Numbered from the stretch's first letter, positions 18,080 through 27,036 are shown. The stretch: 59,187 nucleotides of DNA from JBECKS01 sp040235395 (GCA_040235395.1 JBECKS010000079.1:1-59187); one strand, 5' to 3'. Notes: a model not told the origin generated them from the letters alone. Program-made: numbers and translations.

Positions 18080-18100
18080 CTTTAAAAAGGCAAATAAACA

Positions 18101-18748
18101 ATGAACAAACTCCTAAGCCTCGCTAATCGTTTTCAATCCATTCTTGAACGCAGCAAAAAAGCAGATTTCATTGTACTGCTCATGATTCGCCTTTACCTGG
18201 CACCCATTATGATCATTGCTGGCTGGAACAAGTTCATGCACTTTGAAGATACGGCATGGTGGTTTGGCAATCATCTTGGCTTTCCTTTTCCTGAACTCAT
18301 GGTCTTCCTTGCGGTAAGCGCGGAACTGCTTGGTGGTTTTGCTCTAGTGATTGGTTTTGCAACACGATGGGCAAGCATGCCACTCATGATTACCATGTTG
18401 GTCGCTGCATTCTCTGCACATTGGTCAAACGGTTGGTTTGCTATCGCACCATCAAATCCACAAACAAGTCCTGCCTATGTGCTGGAAAAAGTAGGCATCC
18501 CTGGCGCTAAAGAAAGTCTGGATAACAGTGAATCTGTTGCGATTCGCTTAAACAAAGCACGTTCTTTATTAAAAGACTACGGTCACTATGACTGGTTAAC
18601 TGAAAAAGGTAATTTTGTCATCCTGAACAACGGTATCGAATTTGCGGCCACCTACTTCATTATGCTACTCGCATTATTTTTTTATGGTGGCGGAAACTAT
18701 GTGAGTGCAGACTACTGGATAGCAAAACGTTTCAGGAAAATTGAATAG
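18101..18748 (+). CDS. DoxX-family membrane protein of the RiPP operon
   Basis: 215 residues with about four membrane segments: LMIRLYLAPIMIIAGWNKFMHF, PELMVFLAVSAELLGGFALVIGF, MPLMITMLVAAFSA and a C-terminal FAATYFIMLLALFFYGG. DoxX-like proteins are frequent last members of bufferin/HvfA operons. A soluble loop of about 65 residues between helices 3 and 4 is longer than in minimal DoxX proteins. A role in redox or maturation at the inner membrane is inferred from context only. Confidence 0.85.
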   Translation: MNKLLSLANRFQSILERSKKADFIVLLMIRLYLAPIMIIAGWNKFMHFEDTAWWFGNHLGFPFPELMVFLAVSAELLGGFALVIGFATRWASMPLMITMLVAAFSAHWSNGWFAIAPSNPQTSPAYVLEKVGIPGAKESLDNSESVAIRLNKARSLLKDYGHYDWLTEKGNFVILNNGIEFAATYFIMLLALFFYGGGNYVSADYWIAKRFRKIE

Positions 18749-18781
18749 CGTAAATCCGCAATTACTTCATTCATTCCACGG

Positions 18782-19003
18782 TTAATAGTGTGGCGGCAAT
18801 TCATCATCGGGTTTATTGCTGAACTGATTACTATCAGCAACATCCTCAAGCTCTGACTGAAGTTTCTCCACCCGCTTAGCGAGAAACTCAATCAATTTCC
18901 GCTGCTCAACAAGTATGTCATTGAGACTCTGCGCAAGGTCTTCCTGATAAGCCAATTTGGTTTCTATTTCGATTAGCCTGTTGTTAACATCATCTTCTTT
19001 CAT
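18782..19003 (-). CDS. slyX: SlyX family protein
   Basis: 73 residues: one long coiled coil (IEIETKLAYQEDLAQSLNDILVEQRKLIEFLAKRVEKLQ) and the family's terminal PPHY. Function unknown; the name comes from a gene beside slyD in E. coli. It diverges from dinB with only 27 nt between them, so its promoter must overlap the dinB control region. Confidence 0.92.
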   Translation of the reverse strand: MKEDDVNNRLIEIETKLAYQEDLAQSLNDILVEQRKLIEFLAKRVEKLQSELEDVADSNQFSNKPDDELPPHY

Positions 19004-19030
19004 TCAACTTACCTGTGTTACTGCATAGTC

Positions 19031-20095
19031 ATGCGCAAAATCATTCACTGTGACTTTGACTGCTTTTATGCCGCCATCGAAACCAGAGACAATCCAGAGC
19101 TACAAGGCAAGCCCGTCGCCGTGGGTGGAACACCAGAAGGCCGTGGTGTTATTGCTACCTGCAACTATGAAGCCAGAGCCTATGGCATTCATAGTGCCAT
19201 GGCTAGTGCTCAGGCACTGAAACTTTGCCCACAACTGATTCTTATTCATCCAAACATGGCCAAGTACCGTGAGGTTTCACAACAGGCACACATCATATTC
19301 AAACGTTATTCCTCAATCATTGAACCGCTTTCCCTTGATGAAGCTTTTATGGATGTCAGCAACAGCGAACATTTCAAGGGAAGCGCCAGCTTGATTGCGC
19401 AAGCCATTAGAAAAGACATCGAACAGGAGTTAGGTATTACTGCATCTGCAGGTATCGCTTCCAATAAATTTCTCGCCAAAGTAGCAAGCGACTGGAACAA
19501 ACCCAATGGTCAATTCACCATTGAACCCTCACAGGTAGATGACTTCATGCTTATCTTACCCGTGAATAAAATTTTTGGAGTCGGCAAAGTCACACATCGA
19601 AAATTGATGAAACAAGGCGCCAGAACATGTGGAGACTTACAGGCTTTTAGCGAACAGGAACTCGTTAAACATTACGGAAAATTCGGGCGAAGACTTTACA
19701 ATTTATGTCGCGGCATTGATGAGCGTCCAGTTCACACCAAACGCCAACGGAAATCCATTTCTGTTGAGCATACTTACGTACCAGACATTCCTTCTTATGA
19801 AGATTCCCTGACAAAATTTGAGAAACTTGAGAAAGAACTGTTACGACGTTTTGAAAAAATCCAGTCGCAATACCAGTGCACTGGCATTTACGTGAAAGTA
19901 AAATTTTCTGATTTCAGCCAGAATACTGTCGAACTAGCCGCCACCAAATATCAAAGCGAAACTGCTAAAGCACTCTTGAAAACAGCTTTTCAGAAAAGGC
20001 CTCTGGGTGTAAGACTGATAGGGATTGGCATGAAATTAAAATCCAGCCAGAACCAGAACCTGAATCAACTGGATTTACTGGAAACTACTGATTAG
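19031..20095 (+). CDS. dinB: DNA polymerase IV, Y family
   Basis: Error-prone translesion polymerase. 354 residues: IIHCDFDCFYAAIE at the N-terminus with the first catalytic Asp, YSSIIEPLSLDEAFMD with the catalytic Asp-Glu pair near 103-104, helix-hairpin-helix region (NKIFGVGKVTHRKL) and little-finger domain. No ATG-proximal Shine-Dalgarno is visible. A degenerate LexA-like box, CTGT-N8-ATAG (19013-19028), lies directly before the start. Its last 11 nt overlap the convergent phosphodiesterase gene. The C-terminus lacks the clear clamp-binding QLxLF; QLDLLETTD may serve. Confidence 0.96.
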   Translation: MRKIIHCDFDCFYAAIETRDNPELQGKPVAVGGTPEGRGVIATCNYEARAYGIHSAMASAQALKLCPQLILIHPNMAKYREVSQQAHIIFKRYSSIIEPLSLDEAFMDVSNSEHFKGSASLIAQAIRKDIEQELGITASAGIASNKFLAKVASDWNKPNGQFTIEPSQVDDFMLILPVNKIFGVGKVTHRKLMKQGARTCGDLQAFSEQELVKHYGKFGRRLYNLCRGIDERPVHTKRQRKSISVEHTYVPDIPSYEDSLTKFEKLEKELLRRFEKIQSQYQCTGIYVKVKFSDFSQNTVELAATKYQSETAKALLKTAFQKRPLGVRLIGIGMKLKSSQNQNLNQLDLLETTD

Positions 20096-21317
20096 GAAGA
20101 AAAGGCTTACCTTCTGACTGTAATGGCGGGTTAATGTCTAACAATTTTGTCACGCTGGAAGCAATATCAATCATATCTTCCTTCTTGATATAACTACCTT
20201 GCTTAACACCCCTGCCCATAGCAAAGAAAATAGTACGCATTTCCGGAACATAAATCGGAGAATACCCATGCATGCCGCCTGAGTATTTTTTGTCTGAACT
20301 TGTTGTCACCTGCTTTTGGTGAAAACCTGAAGAAGACAACCAGTAACCAGGTTTTGCAATCAATACCAGATCACCACTTCGTTCAGGATGATTGCTTCTG
20401 ATTTCCTTAGGCATTTGCTCGGGCTTATACACATCAAACTGTGATTGAGACTTGAGAAATTCATAAACTTTGTCTTTGTTATAGCCTTTTTTAAGATTCA
20501 GGTGCGCCATTGCGCTTGAATTTCGAAACCAGCCTTTAAAATTCCCCTGTCGAGACAGCTCAGCAAGGTCAACACGTTCGCCACGAGAAATCATGCCGTG
20601 ATCTGACGTCACGATTAAGGTAACCCATGGCCAGGCATTGCGTTTATCCAGTCCTTCAATCAAAGCTTGTAAAGCCAGATTCTGTTTTCTCAAGGCAGAA
20701 AGCACTTCCTTGCTATCGGGGCCATCTTCATGACCTGCAGCATCAGCACCATGCCAGTAAGACATCATCAAGTCTGGTCGACTATCAACAGGCAAATCTA
20801 ACCAACGCAGTATTTCCGTTACTTTTTCTGACTCTGATGAAACCGATTTAAAAGGGCTTTTAAAATACGTTGCATTTTGTTCATGCCACTGCCCTTCGGA
20901 GCCCAACCAATAATACACGGCTGAACGTTTACCTTGCCTCACTGCGGTAATCCATAAAGGTTCAGCTTCTAACCATTGATAGGCAGCATCTTTATTAAAA
21001 ACTGCCCGCTGTTTTCTATCGTAAAAACTGTTATCGATAATGCCATGCACAAGCGGATTTGCTCCGGTAGCAATACTTGCATGACCAGGAAAAGTACTCG
21101 AAGGAAAGGTTGGATAAAGTTGTCCTACTCTTAAACCCTGTTGCTCCATGCGCTTGAATGCAGAAAGCTCAAGCTTTTCAGGGTAATCATAACGAATACC
21201 ATCCATTGAAATCAGGATAACAACAGGTGCTGGTGTTTGCGCAGGAAGCTGTAATGACAACAGAATAAGAAAACAGAAACTGACAAGAACTACTGCTCTA
21301 GCAAAAATATTTTTCAT
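20085..21317 (-). CDS. NPP-like ectonucleotide pyrophosphatase/phosphodiesterase
   Basis: 410 residues from the ATG at 21317; an in-frame TTG 12 codons upstream would only lengthen the signal peptide. N-terminal signal sequence (AVVLVSFCFLILLSLQLPAQ). Alkaline-phosphatase fold with metal ligand Asp39 (ISMDG), nucleophile Thr75 in STFPGHASIATG, then HGADAAGHE, TSDHGM and GGMHGY providing the other zinc ligands. Probably periplasmic, acting on nucleotide or phospholipid phosphodiesters. It overlaps dinB by 11 nt, tail to tail. Confidence 0.9.
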   Translation of the reverse strand: MKNIFARAVVLVSFCFLILLSLQLPAQTPAPVVILISMDGIRYDYPEKLELSAFKRMEQQGLRVGQLYPTFPSSTFPGHASIATGANPLVHGIIDNSFYDRKQRAVFNKDAAYQWLEAEPLWITAVRQGKRSAVYYWLGSEGQWHEQNATYFKSPFKSVSSESEKVTEILRWLDLPVDSRPDLMMSYWHGADAAGHEDGPDSKEVLSALRKQNLALQALIEGLDKRNAWPWVTLIVTSDHGMISRGERVDLAELSRQGNFKGWFRNSSAMAHLNLKKGYNKDKVYEFLKSQSQFDVYKPEQMPKEIRSNHPERSGDLVLIAKPGYWLSSSGFHQKQVTTSSDKKYSGGMHGYSPIYVPEMRTIFFAMGRGVKQGSYIKKEDMIDIASSVTKLLDINPPLQSEGKPFLPNQ

Positions 21318-21462
21318 AAGACCATCTCTCACCACAAAGCGCCTTAACAACAATGATTACAATTCCTGAATGATACCCTTGAATGCTATCATGCAGACCT
21401 TCAATTTCAGGCTTTCAATCACGGGCTTTCAATCTTTTATTTTTACAGGGTATTTATCACTC

Positions 21463-21867
21463 ATGCCAACGCTTCAGGAACGCATCACACTTATTGAGTC
21501 CAATCCCTTTCACCAATTCAGCGGTATTCATCAGCTTGAAAGCCATGAAGGCGAAGGCAGCATGCTACTCACGGTGAGAGAACCCATCATTAATCCCAAC
21601 GGAAAATTACACGGTGGCATTCTTTATGCCTTTTCTGATGTGTGCGCCTATCTCGCCTTACTGAGTTTGTTGAAAGAAAACCAGGACGCAGTCACTCACG
21701 ATATTCACGTCTCTGTCATGCGTGCGGCAGGTTTTGGTGACCAACTCCAGTTCAAATCAAAAGTAACAAAACTGGGAAGGAATATCGCCTTCATCAAGAC
21801 TCAGGTTCTTCGCAATGACGAACTCATTTCAGAAGCCACTCTGACAAAATCCATTCTCAATACTTAA
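21463..21867 (+). CDS. PaaI-type hotdog thioesterase
   Basis: 134 residues from ATG 21463. Upstream in-frame codons to 21370 encode a phenylalanine-rich stretch without family similarity, and AGGG precedes this ATG by 12 nt. The hotdog motif GKLHGGILYAFSDVCAYLA corresponds to HGG...D of acyl-CoA thioesterases. Acts on an acyl- or aroyl-CoA in the cytoplasm; substrate unknown. It lies 120 nt before the oxidative gene cluster and might belong to it functionally, though a weak terminator intervenes. Confidence 0.85.
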   Translation: MPTLQERITLIESNPFHQFSGIHQLESHEGEGSMLLTVREPIINPNGKLHGGILYAFSDVCAYLALLSLLKENQDAVTHDIHVSVMRAAGFGDQLQFKSKVTKLGRNIAFIKTQVLRNDELISEATLTKSILNT

Positions 21868-21903
21868 AAGAAAACAAATCAAAAGAGACAAATAAAATTG
21901 ACT

Positions 21904-21925
21904 GTCTCCCTTGTTGAGACTTTTT
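21904..21925 (+). terminator. Weak terminator after the thioesterase gene
   Basis: GTCTC and GAGAC pair around a 7-nt loop, followed by five T residues. The stem is only 5 bp. Confidence 0.45.
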
Positions 21926-21986
21926 GTTTCTAGCTCGTTAGTATCGCGGCCACGCCTTCCAGCAATACCTGAAAAAGAAACAGACC

Positions 21987-23072
21987 ATGAGCGAACATCA
22001 GCGTTTCCCCAATCATTTCATGACCCAGATGAGACACACCTGTGATCCTTTAGCGGATGCCGTAGCTGCAGAAATTTCACGCGCCAGTCCCTCAAACATG
22101 CTGGATGAAGTGATTGATCGAGCAGAAAAAGAAGGCGGCGTTTTCAGGGATTTTCTAGATGCGCTTTACCACGAACCCGAATGGCTGGATTGGGAACTAC
22201 TGGAACAGGGTCGCCAGGCCATGGCAAGCCTCTCCCCACTAAGAGCACTGAGCTTGCTCACCAGCAGCCTTAGCGAAGGTTATTCACTCGCTAAGGGCGC
22301 TCACGTTCTGGTTCAAACGGGTCGCCTTAACCACGATGTCAGCAAACGCTTGATAGAAACAGGGCAGATGTCTCACAACATGGCCATCAAGGATGGTTTA
22401 AGACCAGGCGGTGTTGGTCATCGCATTATTATGGAAGTGAGGATTCTTCACGCCATGGTAAGGAAGTTCGTGAGGCAGAAAGGATGGGATGTCAGTATCT
22501 GGGACGAACCTGTGAATCAGGAAGACATGGCATTTACCATTATCGAATTCGATTATCTTGCTAATCGCGGCATTGAACGCATGGGCGGACGCATCGGCGA
22601 CAAGGATAAACAAGCCATGCATCACCTGTGGCGCTATGCAGCCTATCTGCATGGTGTTGACGAGCGATTGATTACTCATAGCTATAAAGAGGAAATTGAG
22701 CTGTATCACATCATCAAGGCTAGAGAGAGCAAACCCAGCGATGAAAGCATCGAGCTGGTTCACAACGTTATTGATGGTTATATAACGCTCTCCATGGACT
22801 CAGGTGGACTTTCCAAAGAAACCCTTTATCAACTCTCACGACTCTGCCTGGGAGAAGAACTCGCCAACAGCTACCGCTTACCTCAGAGCCTTCGAGGAAA
22901 GCTTGGCGCAGCTGGTATTAAAGCAGTGTTTGCCATCTATACTTTTTTTCGCAACCACTTCCCAGGTGCTGAAAGCTGGCAGGAAACCAATGCCATCAAA
23001 CTTTTTAGAAAAAACCTGGAAGAACAACTCGACCCCATTACTGAGCGACGTGCTTTCAGAACGCTAGGCTAA
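21987..23072 (+). CDS. MpaB-family (DUF2236) heme oxygenase-like protein
   Basis: 361 residues. The pattern SLLTSSLSEGYSLAKGAHVLVQTGRL, then GVGHRIIMEVRILHAMVRKF and LWRYAAYLHGVDERL, is that of the DUF2236/MpaB family, which includes latex-clearing protein Lcp and mycophenolic-acid enzyme MpaB. In Lcp the His of the RxxH region binds heme b; the His in RILHAMVR is the equivalent candidate. No signal peptide, so probably cytoplasmic. Possible promoter TTGAGA-N19-TAGTAT at 21914-21944. It begins a run of seven co-directional genes that suggests oxidation of a long-chain or cyclic lipid. Confidence 0.85.
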   Translation: MSEHQRFPNHFMTQMRHTCDPLADAVAAEISRASPSNMLDEVIDRAEKEGGVFRDFLDALYHEPEWLDWELLEQGRQAMASLSPLRALSLLTSSLSEGYSLAKGAHVLVQTGRLNHDVSKRLIETGQMSHNMAIKDGLRPGGVGHRIIMEVRILHAMVRKFVRQKGWDVSIWDEPVNQEDMAFTIIEFDYLANRGIERMGGRIGDKDKQAMHHLWRYAAYLHGVDERLITHSYKEEIELYHIIKARESKPSDESIELVHNVIDGYITLSMDSGGLSKETLYQLSRLCLGEELANSYRLPQSLRGKLGAAGIKAVFAIYTFFRNHFPGAESWQETNAIKLFRKNLEEQLDPITERRAFRTLG

Positions 23073-23129
23073 TCGTTATGATGTGACACCTCACACCATC
23101 TCGCACGATTAAAGGAGTATTCGGGAGTC

Positions 23130-23705
23130 ATGATTTTTCGCCTTGCCTTATTTTTCATTCTTGCTATTGCAGCGCTTCTGGCTTTGTATTTTGCGACCCG
23201 AAAAACCTGGAACTGGAATCGCTACGCTTCCGCACTTGCTACTATTTTTAGCATCTTCCTGTTAGTGCCACTCGCCATCATTATCTGGCTTAACTATGAA
23301 AACCGCATACAAGTCGCCAATCAAATCGCTGACATCACACTAGGTAACACGGCTGAAGAAATTAAGTTACTGAAAGGAGAACCCGCCTTTCAAATTGAAC
23401 GCTCTGCTAACAGACAGTTCTGGCATTATCAGGACAAAGTCAACACAGGAAACTTTATTGATCTGGTCATGCAAGACCAGAGTGTCATTGAAATCAGTTT
23501 TACTGGTCCTTGTGAATACTGTTACCGCATTAATGGTTTAGGCATAGGCACCCCCTATCAGGAAATCATCCATCGTCTGGGAGAACCTGATAGCAGAGAG
23601 GTTTCTGCAGACCAGCTAGAACAACGACTGAACTATCCCAAACTCCAGAGCTTCTTTGTCATCAGGGAAGCAAAAGTTATTCGTCACGGAGTGTATTTAC
23701 CATGA
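23130..23705 (+). CDS. Small membrane-anchored protein of unknown function
   Basis: 191 residues. Two N-terminal membrane segments (FRLALFFILAIAALLALYFA and YASALATIFSIFLLVPLAIIIWL), then a periplasmic or cytoplasmic domain with two similar half-motifs, LGNTAEEIKLLKGEPA and IGTPYQEIIHRLGEPDS, that recall BamE/SmpA-like repeats. Two cysteines lie close together (GPCEYCYRI). Stop overlaps the next start by 4 nt (ATGA), so it is translationally coupled to the dehydrogenase. I do not recognise the family. Confidence 0.75.
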   Translation: MIFRLALFFILAIAALLALYFATRKTWNWNRYASALATIFSIFLLVPLAIIIWLNYENRIQVANQIADITLGNTAEEIKLLKGEPAFQIERSANRQFWHYQDKVNTGNFIDLVMQDQSVIEISFTGPCEYCYRINGLGIGTPYQEIIHRLGEPDSREVSADQLEQRLNYPKLQSFFVIREAKVIRHGVYLP

Positions 23706-24535
23706 TGGATCTTGGAAACCAGAAAAGAGCTTTAATCACTGGTGGCACGGGCGGACTTGGTCTAACAACTGCACATTTCCTCATCAAACAGGGCTGGCAC
23801 ATTTTTGTGTCTGACTGTAATCAGGAAGCTCTGGATAAACTGTCTCAGGAAGACAACATCACACCACTTTTCATGGACGTAAGTCAGAGAACTTCTGTTG
23901 AAAATGCCTTCACTGAACTCAGTAACAAAATAAAGCATCTTGATGCCATTGTTAATTTTGCTGGCATTCTTCGTGTTGGTTCGGTGGCAGAAATGCCAGA
24001 ACAGGAGCTGTCGTTATTGATGGAAATCAATGTGATGGGCACTTTTAGAGTCAATCAGGTTTTTCTTCCGTTACTTAATACCGAACATAAAGGTCGCATC
24101 ATCAACATTAGTTCAGAAACGGGTTGGCAAAGTGGCGGGCCCTTCAACGGCGCCTACGCCATGAGCAAACATGCCATTGAAGCTTATTCAGACTCACTGA
24201 GAAGAGAACTGATGTTTCTGGATATCCCTGTCATCAAGATTCAACCAGGCCCTTTTAAAACCAACATGGTGGCGAGTATTGAAACAAACTTCAGCAAGGC
24301 TGCTGAGGCTTCCACACATTTCAACAAGCAACTCACACGTGTGAAATCACTGGCGATGCATGAGAACGACAAGGCAAACGACCCCATCATTCTTGCCCAA
24401 ACTGTACATCAAGCTCTAAGCGTCACTAGACCAAATGCTGCTTACTCTGTAAAACCAGACAAAATGAGAGCAAGCATGGATTATTTCCCTGTTAGATGGG
24501 TAGATGCCCTACTCAGGAAAGTGCTTAACCAATAA
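23702..24535 (+). CDS. Short-chain dehydrogenase/reductase
   Basis: 277 residues. Cofactor motif TGGTGGLG (13-20), NFAGI (85-89), catalytic Ser138 (ISSETGW), Tyr152 and Lys156 (AYAMSK). PGPFKTNM after the fifth strand is typical of classical SDRs. The Asp38 after the second strand (VSDCN) favours NAD over NADP. It would oxidise or reduce a hydroxyl/keto group; the following monooxygenase needs a ketone, so alcohol-to-ketone oxidation is a sensible guess. Two adjacent ATG codons (23702, 23705) are possible starts. Confidence 0.9.
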   Translation: MMDLGNQKRALITGGTGGLGLTTAHFLIKQGWHIFVSDCNQEALDKLSQEDNITPLFMDVSQRTSVENAFTELSNKIKHLDAIVNFAGILRVGSVAEMPEQELSLLMEINVMGTFRVNQVFLPLLNTEHKGRIINISSETGWQSGGPFNGAYAMSKHAIEAYSDSLRRELMFLDIPVIKIQPGPFKTNMVASIETNFSKAAEASTHFNKQLTRVKSLAMHENDKANDPIILAQTVHQALSVTRPNAAYSVKPDKMRASMDYFPVRWVDALLRKVLNQ

Positions 24536-24554
24536 CAACAAAATAGGGAACAAG

Positions 24555-26027
24555 ATGGAAAAGCAACACATTACTGAAAAAGCTTCCATTGCAATCATCG
24601 GCTCAGGATTTTCTGGTCTGTGTCTGGGAATCAAGCTTAAAGAGTCGGGGTTTGAAAATTTCATCATCTTTGAAAAGGCCGAACAACTTGGAGGCACCTG
24701 GCGAGAAAACGTCTACCCTGGTGCAGAGTGTGATATTCCATCGGCACTTTATTCTTTTTCCTTTGAAGCCAATCCCAGATGGTCCCGCAAATGGTCTGGA
24801 CAGTCAGAAATCCTTGACTACATGAAAAACTGCGCAGAAAAATATCAACTGACTCCCCATTTCAGGTTTAACGAAAGCTGTGAAAAACTGGAATATGATG
24901 AAGCCGCTCAGAAATGGAAGGTCACTACAACATCCGGCACTCAGATTTTTGATTTTGTTGCCAGCGGCGTTGGTCAGTTACACAAAAAACAATTTCCGAA
25001 TATTCCAGGACGCGAGCAATTCAAAGGTGCAAGCTTTCATTCCGCTCAATGGGATCATAGCGTTGATCTGAATAATAAAACGGTGAATGTGATTGGTAAT
25101 GCAGCGAGCGCCGTACAGTTCATTCCCCAGATTGCTCCCAAGGTAAAACAGCTGAATGTTTTTCAACGCTCAGCCAACTGGGTAACGCCTAAAAACGATC
25201 GTAATTATTTCGCCATTGAAAAATGGTTGGGGGAAACCTTCCCCATTCTTGGAAAACTCTATCGCTTCTATATCTGGTTCATGGCTGATTTCTTCCTGTA
25301 TCAAATCATGAATATAGACAGCTACAAATGGTTAAGGAAAAAATCTGAAGACGACTGCCTTGAAGCCATGCATGAGCACGTTAAAGACAAGGAACTTAGG
25401 GCTAAACTCACACCTGACTATCCCATTGGCGCCAAACGTGTTCTGTTTTCTGATGATTTCTACCCTGCCCTTGCCAGACCTAATGTTAATGTGATTACAG
25501 AAAAGCTTGAGCGCGTTACCGAAACGGGAATACAGACTGAAAGCGCCAACTATGATGCTGATGTCATTATTTATGCTACCGGCTTTGATACCACTCACTT
25601 TCTTAGCCCCATGCAGGTTACTGGCAAGAATGGCGTTTCGCTCAATGAACTTTGGGATGCCGAAGGCGCAGAAGCCTACCTGGGCATCACGCACAAGGGT
25701 CTTCCAAATTTCTTCATGATGTATGGCCCCAATACCAACTTGGGACACAACTCCATCATTCTGATGATTGAAGCGCAATCTAATTACATATTGCAATGCA
25801 TCAAGGCGCTTCAGGAAAAATCCTGCCAAAGCATTGAGGTTAAACCAGATGTGCAGGATAGTTTTAATCAGACCTTGCAAGAGCGTATGAAAAACAAAGT
25901 CTGGGCAAAGGTTGAGCATTCATGGTACAAAACCAATGGTAAGGTCACCAATAACTGGGTGGGGCGTACATCAGAATACCGCAAGGTAACCGAACTCATG
26001 AATGAAAACGATTATCTCTTCTACTAA
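24555..26027 (+). CDS. Baeyer-Villiger-type flavin monooxygenase
   Basis: 490 residues from ATG 24555, chosen because AGGGA lies 5 nt before it and because the FAD motif then starts at the usual distance. GSGFSG (16-21) binds FAD. The FxGxxxHxxxW fingerprint of type I Baeyer-Villiger enzymes is present as FKGASFHSAQWD (156-167). GGTWRENVYPGAECDIPSALYSFSF is the family's substrate-side region. The NADPH-binding motif reads GNAASA, where most relatives have GxGAS/TA. Expected to insert oxygen next to a ketone using NADPH and O2. Confidence 0.9.
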   Translation: MEKQHITEKASIAIIGSGFSGLCLGIKLKESGFENFIIFEKAEQLGGTWRENVYPGAECDIPSALYSFSFEANPRWSRKWSGQSEILDYMKNCAEKYQLTPHFRFNESCEKLEYDEAAQKWKVTTTSGTQIFDFVASGVGQLHKKQFPNIPGREQFKGASFHSAQWDHSVDLNNKTVNVIGNAASAVQFIPQIAPKVKQLNVFQRSANWVTPKNDRNYFAIEKWLGETFPILGKLYRFYIWFMADFFLYQIMNIDSYKWLRKKSEDDCLEAMHEHVKDKELRAKLTPDYPIGAKRVLFSDDFYPALARPNVNVITEKLERVTETGIQTESANYDADVIIYATGFDTTHFLSPMQVTGKNGVSLNELWDAEGAEAYLGITHKGLPNFFMMYGPNTNLGHNSIILMIEAQSNYILQCIKALQEKSCQSIEVKPDVQDSFNQTLQERMKNKVWAKVEHSWYKTNGKVTNNWVGRTSEYRKVTELMNENDYLFY

Positions 26028-26034
26028 CAACTGA

Positions 26035-27036
26035 ATGATGCAGCGTTTTAAAAAACCTGAATACGGGTTTACTATTCTTACTCTTCTTGTATCTGTTTTT
26101 TTTACCTATCCAGATTTAATTCACGCAGAAACCTCTGCTAACAATGATGGCAATGCAAAAAACCAGGAACTAATCATGACATCACAATCGATTCAGCTTC
26201 CTGCCTCACTACTAGAAGAAATTCATACTCTCTGCACAAATGAAAAATTTGATGAAACGCTTGCACTTGCCATAGCAGAACGCATGTTTGCTTTGAATGA
26301 AGTATTAAGGCCCTTGAATGAAGAGGAAGCAAAGCGCACTCCCAAAGACAGGCAATATATCTTGAGCAACTCCTTTACTTCATTCATGTATATCATGCTT
26401 GCCATTTCGGATTATTCGCTTGCTAATAAGGTTGACTCTATTTATTTCCCCCCCCCTATTAAGAAACTGATTCGCTTACTCATTGAACATCAACTTGTCA
26501 CAGATCACAGTTCCTTCGACCAGATGCTTTCAACACTTGAACGTATCGATATCAAGCAAGAGGGCTATCAAAGCCGCATTACTCTATTCACGCCTACAGG
26601 TAAAACTGTTGAAGAAAGCTTCAAGGAAGGTATTCCTTCGCCTCGCTTTGTTATCAGTTCTGTTATTTTCAGTAATGGCGCCAGTTTTCTAATCAGCGAT
26701 TTACTCGCACCAGAAAATCAGCACGAATATGCAGAGTTCAGAAAGGATTCTCAGAAAGGCTTTATAACAGGTGGTCTGATATTAATGGACAGTAAAAAAG
26801 AAAATATTCTCGGCTTTCTTGATGAACAGGAAACCAAAGACGACCTTCACGAGCAACTCATTAGACCCCTTCTTATCCAAGGACAGGGCTTTGCAGGTAG
26901 AGGTTATGTTAGAGGGCTAAAACTGCCCAGCCCTTCAGCAAAAATGGAAACCATTTACCTGATTCCCGGTAGGGATGGCACACCTGCCTTTGTGCGTGCC
27001 CATTCCCTTTTTCTAAAGCCTTTTGTCGCCTTATAA
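26035..27036 (+). CDS. Exported protein of unknown function
   Basis: 333 residues. N-terminal signal peptide (FTILTLLVSVFFTYPDLIHA, cleavage after Ala near 32). No domain recognised. The centre holds YILSNSFTSFMYIMLAISDYSLANKVDSIYF; the C-terminal half (VISSVIFSNGASFLISDLL, GGLILMDSKKENILGFL) looks like mixed alpha/beta. A run of nine C (26448-26456) lies within the gene. It begins 7 nt after the monooxygenase, so it belongs to the same transcription unit. Confidence 0.75.
   Translation: MMQRFKKPEYGFTILTLLVSVFFTYPDLIHAETSANNDGNAKNQELIMTSQSIQLPASLLEEIHTLCTNEKFDETLALAIAERMFALNEVLRPLNEEEAKRTPKDRQYILSNSFTSFMYIMLAISDYSLANKVDSIYFPPPIKKLIRLLIEHQLVTDHSSFDQMLSTLERIDIKQEGYQSRITLFTPTGKTVEESFKEGIPSPRFVISSVIFSNGASFLISDLLAPENQHEYAEFRKDSQKGFITGGLILMDSKKENILGFLDEQETKDDLHEQLIRPLLIQGQGFAGRGYVRGLKLPSPSAKMETIYLIPGRDGTPAFVRAHSLFLKPFVAL

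Noticed and set aside
25332..25919. 195-codon minus-strand frame inside the Baeyer-Villiger gene.
   Set aside because: Fully antisense to an intact enzyme gene, no ribosome-binding site and no recognisable protein.
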